Below, one piece after another: positions 58,485 through 64,000 of a DNA stretch of 64,000 nt (positions within the stretch are counted from its first letter, which is position 1; every line of letters begins with the position of its first letter). Position numbers and translations under genes: made by a program. The DNA is from Allosphingosinicella sp042666435 (lineage in GTDB: Bacteria; Pseudomonadota; Alphaproteobacteria; Sphingomonadales; Sphingomonadaceae). The notes beneath the pieces were generated by a model. The model did not search any database. It was not told the DNA's origin and saw only the letters and a list, made by a program, of their open reading frames with translations. The stretch lies in contig NZ_JBHTDC010000002.1 of assembly GCF_042666435.1 (NCBI RefSeq), positions 434,001 to 498,000 on the forward strand, in the 5' to 3' direction.

Positions 58485-60119
58485 ATGAAGCCCGTCTGGA
58501 CGCTCGAGCAGATCACCGACAATCTCGGCGGCTGGAACGCGGCCTGGCCGACCAGCCGCCCGGTCGCTTATTCTTATTACACCTTCGCGCCGGCCCATCA
58601 TCAGCCGGTCGTCAATTTCAGCCCCTTCTCGGTGGCGCAGCGCGGCGCGCTGGAGCGGATCATGACGCTCGTCTCCGATATCGTCCCGCTCGATTTCGTC
58701 GAGGTCGCCAATAATGGGCAGGAGCCCGGCCCCGGCAACGAGCGGATAGGCTTCCTCAACGTCCGCTCGGACGATTACCGCTTCACCGGCCGCGCCCGGA
58801 TCGATTTCACCGATCCGCCGGGCGACGAAATGGGAATCATCCGCGGCGCCGACATCGAGATCAACCTCCACCGCGCGATCCCGCGCGGCGGCTGGACGAT
58901 CGGCGAATCCAATTTCAGCACCCTGATGCACGAATTGCTCCACACGCTCGGGCTCCAACATGCCGGCGACTATAATGGCGACAGCGGCCACGCCCAGAAT
59001 TACGAGACCGCCGCCGAATATCAGCAGGACAGCAGCCAGTTCACGGTAATGTCCTATTGGGCGGCGGCGGCGACCGGCGCCGATCATGTCGCCGGCGGCC
59101 GGCTCCATTTCGCCGCGACGCCGCTCGTCCACGACATCGCCGCGCTCCAGGCGCTCTACGGCGCGAATATGGAGACGCGCGCCGGCAACACCATCTATGG
59201 CTTTCATTCGAATGCCGGCCGCGCTTCCTACGATCTCGGCCGCGATCCGCATCTGGTCTTCGCCATCTGGGACGGCGGCGGCCGCGACACGCTCGATCTG
59301 TCGGGCTATGCGACCGGCTCGGTCATCGACCTGAACGAGGGCGCCTTCTCCAGCGGCGGGGACATGACCGGCAACATCGCCATCGCCCATGGCGCGGTGA
59401 TCGAGAATGCCGTCGGCGGCGCCGGCACCGACACGATCCTCGGCAACGATGCCGGCAATCGCCTCGACGGGCGCGGCGGCGCCGACCGGATGACCGGAGG
59501 TCGCGGCAACGATATTTACGTCGTCGACCATGCTGGCGATATCGCCCGCGAAGGCACCGGCGCCGACGGGACCGACGCCATTCGCAGCTCGGTCGCGCTG
59601 GCGCTCGGCGGCGGCATCGAGACCATGGTCCTGACCGGCGGGGCCGATGTCGACGGCGTCGGCAACAGCCTCGCCAATCGCATGGTCGGCAATGGCGGCG
59701 CCAACGCGATGACGGGCGGCTACGGCAACGACCGGATCGACGGCTGGGCCGGCGACGACAGCCTCTCGGGCGGTCGCGGCGCCGATCGCCTGACCGGGGG
59801 AACCGGGCGCGACGAATTCGTCTTCGACAGCCTGCTGCGCCGCAACGAGATCGACCGCATCCTCGATTTCACCGCCGCCGACGACACGATCCGCCTCGAC
59901 CGGGCGATCTTCGACGGCATCGCCGACAGCGGACGCCTCCGCGCCGCCGCGTTCAGCGCCGATCTCCAGGCCGACGCCACCGACCGGATCCTCTACGATC
60001 AGGCCAGCGGCGAGCTCTTCTACGACGCCGACGGCAAGGGCGGCGCCGACGCGATCCTTTTCGCGAAGGTCGACCCCGGCACCGCGCTCACCGCCGCCGA
60101 TTTCGTCGCCTTCCTCTGA
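58485..60119 (+). CDS. M10 family (serralysin-like) metallopeptidase with RTX repeats
   Basis: 544 residues from ATG at 58485 (GGAG upstream; other in-frame ATGs at 58356 and 58395 lack ribosome sites). The catalytic domain holds HELLHTLGLQH (149-159; zinc ligands H149, H153, H159, catalytic E150) and the Met-turn VMSYW (M189). HDIAALQALYG marks the end of the protease domain. RTX nonapeptides (GGAGTDTILGNDAGNRLDGRGGADRMTGG) follow from ~350, then a C-terminal domain (EFVFDSLLRRNEIDRILDFT...) near-identical to the next gene. No signal peptide, consistent with type I secretion. No inhibitor or ABC exporter genes are adjacent. Confidence 0.9.
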   Translation: MKPVWTLEQITDNLGGWNAAWPTSRPVAYSYYTFAPAHHQPVVNFSPFSVAQRGALERIMTLVSDIVPLDFVEVANNGQEPGPGNERIGFLNVRSDDYRFTGRARIDFTDPPGDEMGIIRGADIEINLHRAIPRGGWTIGESNFSTLMHELLHTLGLQHAGDYNGDSGHAQNYETAAEYQQDSSQFTVMSYWAAAATGADHVAGGRLHFAATPLVHDIAALQALYGANMETRAGNTIYGFHSNAGRASYDLGRDPHLVFAIWDGGGRDTLDLSGYATGSVIDLNEGAFSSGGDMTGNIAIAHGAVIENAVGGAGTDTILGNDAGNRLDGRGGADRMTGGRGNDIYVVDHAGDIAREGTGADGTDAIRSSVALALGGGIETMVLTGGADVDGVGNSLANRMVGNGGANAMTGGYGNDRIDGWAGDDSLSGGRGADRLTGGTGRDEFVFDSLLRRNEIDRILDFTAADDTIRLDRAIFDGIADSGRLRAAAFSADLQADATDRILYDQASGELFYDADGKGGADAILFAKVDPGTALTAADFVAFL

Positions 60120-60381
60120 AGGCCGCCGTCCTCCCGCAGCGGGCTTGGCCTGCCAAGCGGGTCCCGCATCGGTCAATGGCTGGAAGTAGCTGACACAATG
60201 CGATTATTTTCTTGGCATCCTCAGATTAGGGGATGACAATAGGCGACTTTTCCTTCCATCTGAGTCGGTTGGGATCCGTCGAGCAGCGGGAAAAGGCTGA
60301 TGTCTCTGCTGCATTCGACGAACGCGGCGGCGCGACAGTGGTGGCGGTAGCGATTATCTGAATTGAAGGGGGAGCAGACGG

Positions 60382-63300
60382 ATGGCGATCGGTGAATATT
60401 TCAACCTTTCCTATTGGGATGAAAACTATCCCTCATCCGTCTCCGGAACCTCCGGCGGCGATTATATACGGATGTTCTTCAAAACCGAAGTAAGTACCGT
60501 CATCATCGATGGCGGCGCCGGTTTCGACATCATGGTGCTTCCAGACGGATGGTATTATGGGTATGAATTCGCCAAGACTGATAATGGGTTGATTGTAAGC
60601 TATAACGACCATACCATTATCATTTCGAATGTAGAATTATTTACCATTGAGGCATTTGACGGAATTCATGAGTTCTTCAGCGATCCGTTTTTCACTGACC
60701 AGAACGATTCAGTCAATTTCAACGCTCTTACCGATGAACAGGAAGGCTTGTTCGAGATCAAGCATTGGCTGGGAAATTACGACGCCCAATTCTATTATCC
60801 CTATCTCTACAACTCCGGAGACGGTGACGACATAGTTCGTGTCCCGGATGCTGAGAATTACGTTATCTATATCGATGGCATCATCTACCACGGAGCGGCC
60901 GACCGCGTCTGGGACTATGCGCGGGAGTTCAACGCTGGCAACGGCAACGACCGCGTCTTCGGGGGCGACTATCACGACATCATCAACGGCGGGCCCGGCA
61001 AGGACGTCATCAGGGGCGGTGCCGGCAACGACACGATCCGCGACGATCCGTTCGATGGCTATTTCGGGTTCCTCGGCGGCCTGATCGACGGCGGCGCGGG
61101 CGACGACACCGCGCACCTCACTTATTCGCCGCACAGGATCGTCGACTCTTCGGGCGAAATCCTGTGGAAGCAGGGCGACGAAGCGACCAGCATCAATTCG
61201 ACGGGCGGGACGCTCTACGCCCATTATCTGGACGCGGCGGGGAAGCGGATCGGCTCGATCACCTTGGTCGATGTCGAGACGATTACCGGGCTCCTGGGCA
61301 CGCCTTCGCCTTCGGAACTGTTGTTCAATTCCTATGGCAACAGGGTCGATTTCAACGCGCTCGGCGCGCACGAAAGGGCCGCCATCGAGGATCTGCAGGG
61401 CAGCGGCACTCTCGCCAGCATGTACAACGCGCTCGCCGGCAACGACGTCGTGACCCTGGCCGCCCACGGGACATCGCTCGCGGGTTCCGTGACATGGGAT
61501 TCCGGGCTGACATTCAATGCCGGCGACGGTGATGACGAGGTCATCGGCGGCGGCGGCGGCGACCGCATCGACGGCGGGCGCGACAATGACAGAATCGACG
61601 GGCGCGGCGGCGCGGACATCCTGTCCGGAGGCGACGGCGACGACGTGCTGATCGGCAATGCCGGGTCCGACGACATGTCGGGCGGCTATGGCGACGACAT
61701 TTTCCATGTCGCCGATGCCGGCGACATGCTGACCGAAACGGCCGCGGCCGGCGTCGACCTGGTGATGAGCTCGATCAGCTATGCATTGGGTCCCTATATC
61801 GAGAATCTGACCCTCACCGCCGCGGCGGCCATCGACGCAAAGGGTAACGGCATCGCCAACATCCTTACCGGCAACGACGCCGATAACGTGCTGGAAGGCG
61901 GCGGCGGCGACGACACCCTGCAAGGCCTCGACGGCCAGGATCGGCTGGAGGGCGGCTACGGAGCGGATCTCTACTACGTCAATTCCGCCGGGGATGTGGT
62001 CAGGGAACAAGGCGAAACCGACGTGGATCATGTTCGCAGCACGATCTCCTTCGTCCTGCCGAGATGGGTCGAGAACCTCACGCTTGACGGCGACACGGCC
62101 ATCAAGGCGACCGGCAACGATCTGGCCAACGCCCTGGAGGGCAATGCGGCGGCCAACGTCATTGATGGCCGGGGCGGCGCCGACCAGATGACCGGCCTGG
62201 GCGGCAACGATCGCTATCATGTCGATTCCATCTGGGACGTGGTGGCCGAGGCGGCCGACGCCGGCGTCGATACGGTCTACTCCACCATCGACTATGAGCT
62301 CGGCCAGAATGTCGAGAACCTCATCCTCAAGGGCTCGTTCAACCTCAATGGCACGGGCAATGCGGCCGACAATTTCATCACCGGCAATGCTGCGGCCAAC
62401 CTGCTCGACGGCCGCGAAGGCGTCGACACGCTGAAAGGCGGCGCGGGAAACGACACCTACATTCTCGACCAAATCGGCGACCGGGCCATCGAGACGAGCG
62501 CCAGCGGCGGCATCGATACGGTGAAGAGTTCCTTGAGCCACGTCCTGCGAGCCAATTTCGAGAATCTGATGCTCACGGGAACCGCCGCGATCGACGGCTA
62601 CGGCAACGGTCTCTCCAATATTCTGGAAGGCAATGACGCCGCCAACATACTCGACGGCAAGGCCGGTGCCGACGCGATGCGGGGCGGCCTCGGCGATGAC
62701 GTCTATTGGGTGGATCGCGCCAGCGACCAGGCGATCGAGGACAGTCCTTTCGGCGGCACCGACGAAGTCAGGGCCTCGGCCAGCTTCACCCTGGGCAGCT
62801 ATATCGAAACGCTCAGTCTCACCGGCACGGCCAATATCAAGGGCACCGGCAACGATCTCGACAATCTGATCCACGGCAATGCCGGCGCCAACGTCCTCGA
62901 TGGCGGCACGGGGGCCGATGCGATGTTCGGCGGCTCGGGGAACGACGGCTATGTCGTCGACAATATCGGCGACACAGTCCGCGAGACCAGCCCCGCCGGA
63001 GGCGTGGACCGGGTCTCCAGTTCGATCAGCTTCAAGCTTGGCGCCCATTTCGAGACCCTCATCCTCACCGGCGGGTCCAACATCGCCGGCGCCGGCAACG
63101 GTCTGGACAACAGCTTGATCGGCAATGGCGCTTCGAACCGCCTCGATGGCCGGGCCGGGGCCGACTATATGAACGGCGGCGGCGGCAACGACATCTACAG
63201 GGTCGACGACGTCGGTGATCGGGTCGCCGAGGCGAGCGATGGCGGCAGGGATCGGGTGCAATCCTCCGTCTCCTTCACGCTCGGCGGACATATCGAAAAC

Positions 63301-63795
63301 CTGACGCTCACCGGCGCCGAGGATATCGAAGGCCATGGCAATGGCGCCGGCAACCTGCTGATCGGAAGCGACGGCGCCAACGCTATGACGGGCGGCTACG
63401 GCAACGACCGGATCGAGGGCCGCGCCGGCGACGACAGCCTCTCCGGAGGCCGAGGCGCCGACCGTCTGACCGGGGGCGAGGGGCTGGACGACTTCGTCTT
63501 CGACAGCCTGCTGCGTCGCAGGGAGGTGGATGACATCCTCGATTTCGTCGCCGTCGACGACACGATCCGCCTCGATCGCGCAATCTTCGACGGCATCGCC
63601 GACAGCGGACGCCTCCGCGCCGCCGCGTTCAGCGCCGATCTCCAGGCCGACGCCACCGACCGGATCCTCTACGACCAGACGAGCGGCGAGATTTTCTACG
63701 ACGCCGACGGCAGGGGCGGAGCCAACGCGATCCTCTTCGCCCGCGTCGACGCCGGCACAACCCTCACCGCCGCCGATTTCGTCGCGTTCATCTGA
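60382..63795 (+). CDS. Large RTX repeat protein, 1137 residues
   Basis: Residues 1-~170 are unlike anything recognised and come from AT-richer DNA. RTX nonapeptides begin near 195 (AGNGNDRVFGGDYHDIINGG). From ~430 to ~1000 the protein consists of seven repeats of about 82 residues, each with a VDxxGDxVxE segment, an ENLxLTG strand and an N-rich turn (ENLTLTAAAAIDAKGNG and its kin at 61801, 62071, 62311, 62563, 62803, 63049 and 63295). The C-terminal ~120 residues (DDFVFDSLLRRREVDDILDF...) match the preceding peptidase and probably carry the type I secretion signal. No enzymatic domain is visible. Confidence 0.85.
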   Translation: MAIGEYFNLSYWDENYPSSVSGTSGGDYIRMFFKTEVSTVIIDGGAGFDIMVLPDGWYYGYEFAKTDNGLIVSYNDHTIIISNVELFTIEAFDGIHEFFSDPFFTDQNDSVNFNALTDEQEGLFEIKHWLGNYDAQFYYPYLYNSGDGDDIVRVPDAENYVIYIDGIIYHGAADRVWDYAREFNAGNGNDRVFGGDYHDIINGGPGKDVIRGGAGNDTIRDDPFDGYFGFLGGLIDGGAGDDTAHLTYSPHRIVDSSGEILWKQGDEATSINSTGGTLYAHYLDAAGKRIGSITLVDVETITGLLGTPSPSELLFNSYGNRVDFNALGAHERAAIEDLQGSGTLASMYNALAGNDVVTLAAHGTSLAGSVTWDSGLTFNAGDGDDEVIGGGGGDRIDGGRDNDRIDGRGGADILSGGDGDDVLIGNAGSDDMSGGYGDDIFHVADAGDMLTETAAAGVDLVMSSISYALGPYIENLTLTAAAAIDAKGNGIANILTGNDADNVLEGGGGDDTLQGLDGQDRLEGGYGADLYYVNSAGDVVREQGETDVDHVRSTISFVLPRWVENLTLDGDTAIKATGNDLANALEGNAAANVIDGRGGADQMTGLGGNDRYHVDSIWDVVAEAADAGVDTVYSTIDYELGQNVENLILKGSFNLNGTGNAADNFITGNAAANLLDGREGVDTLKGGAGNDTYILDQIGDRAIETSASGGIDTVKSSLSHVLRANFENLMLTGTAAIDGYGNGLSNILEGNDAANILDGKAGADAMRGGLGDDVYWVDRASDQAIEDSPFGGTDEVRASASFTLGSYIETLSLTGTANIKGTGNDLDNLIHGNAGANVLDGGTGADAMFGGSGNDGYVVDNIGDTVRETSPAGGVDRVSSSISFKLGAHFETLILTGGSNIAGAGNGLDNSLIGNGASNRLDGRAGADYMNGGGGNDIYRVDDVGDRVAEASDGGRDRVQSSVSFTLGGHIENLTLTGAEDIEGHGNGAGNLLIGSDGANAMTGGYGNDRIEGRAGDDSLSGGRGADRLTGGEGLDDFVFDSLLRRREVDDILDFVAVDDTIRLDRAIFDGIADSGRLRAAAFSADLQADATDRILYDQTSGEIFYDADGRGGANAILFARVDAGTTLTAADFVAFI

Positions 63796-64000
63796 AGGCC
63801 GCGGCCCTTCCCTCCGCCGGGGGGAGGGCTGCTGCCTGACGGCTTCGGACCCTGTCTCAAAATCCGGCTCGGACTCTTTATTCGTCGTTAACCATTTCCC
63901 TTCAAGAAGTGGGCGTCACACTGAATAACAGTGGCCAGGGGGGAAGTCGTTTTGCTTAAATGTTTTTCGCACCGCCCGTCGGCGGGCGCCTGATATGTCG
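63796..64000. other. Intergenic end of window
   Basis: A CCCTCC/GGAGGG hairpin (63810-63828) follows the RTX stop and may be a terminator. Further right a GGGGGGAAG lies near 63940 with possible starts just after it, but too little sequence remains to call a gene. Confidence 0.4.

Noticed and set aside
60709..63336. 875-codon frame antisense to the large RTX gene
   Set aside because: Its apparent repeats are only the reverse complement of the RTX repeats.

Overview
The window looks like chromosomal DNA of a sphingomonad alphaproteobacterium (order Sphingomonadales). The base composition is high-GC with strong third-position GC. The combination of a TrcR (DUF1013) regulator, DUF1192, DUF5694, a MarR-GNAT fusion, serralysin-like RTX proteins and an alphaproteobacterial gene-transfer-agent (GTA) cluster fits that group, and so do the dispersed GTCATTCCCGC-type and CCTGAGCC-type intergenic repeats. 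No rRNA, tRNA, CRISPR array or insertion sequence was recognised. All identifications come from reading motifs and gene order; no database search was run.

Layout. (1) 1-6614, + strand: the end of a surface-polysaccharide cluster with a partial polysaccharide pyruvyl transferase, a GT4 glycosyltransferase, three different sulfotransferase-like proteins, a Wzx-type flippase and a membrane acyltransferase. This suggests a pyruvylated, acylated and sulfated glycan. (2) 6672-38230: mostly housekeeping and metabolic genes. They include tgt and queA (queuosine), coaD, a polyprenyl synthase with xseB, fadD, an MBL hydrolase with trcR, clpA, two glutathione transferases, a dienelactone hydrolase, YihY, a BI-1 family protein, thpR, a LMW phosphatase, an MFS transporter, a Cu/Zn SOD lipoprotein and UDP-glucose dehydrogenase. 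Two toxin-antitoxin modules (Phd/PIN and HigBA) and a MarR-GNAT/DUF5694 pair with a striking operator lie here. (3) 38528-39637: an OmpA-like porin with a 25-proline linker.

(4) 39841-58221, - strand: a complete-looking GTA structural cluster, read from TerS at 58221 down to the tail genes. The order is TerS, TerL, portal, small membrane protein, prohead protease, HK97 capsid, spike base plus spike-like protein, head-tail connector, candidate stopper, tail terminator, major tail protein, two tail chaperone-type proteins, a short tape measure, g12, g13, g14, g15 and a DUF2793 protein. Two unrelated + strand genes (an exported alpha/beta hydrolase and a DUF3592-like membrane protein) interrupt it. 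Two copies of a near-identical ~50-bp promoter/operator block sit upstream of TerS and of the portal gene, which suggests two co-regulated transcription units. REP-like palindromes are scattered through the cluster, and several lie in frame inside conserved structural genes.

(5) 58485-63795, + strand: an M10 (serralysin-like) metallopeptidase and a 1137-residue RTX repeat protein. They share almost the same C-terminal domain, including a 92-bp stretch of identical DNA, and are probably secreted by a type I system. The most notable points are the duplicated GTA promoter block, the in-frame repeat insertions in GTA genes, the spike genes inside the cluster, the module rearrangement between g12 and g15, and the 39-bp perfect palindrome at the MarR-GNAT gene.
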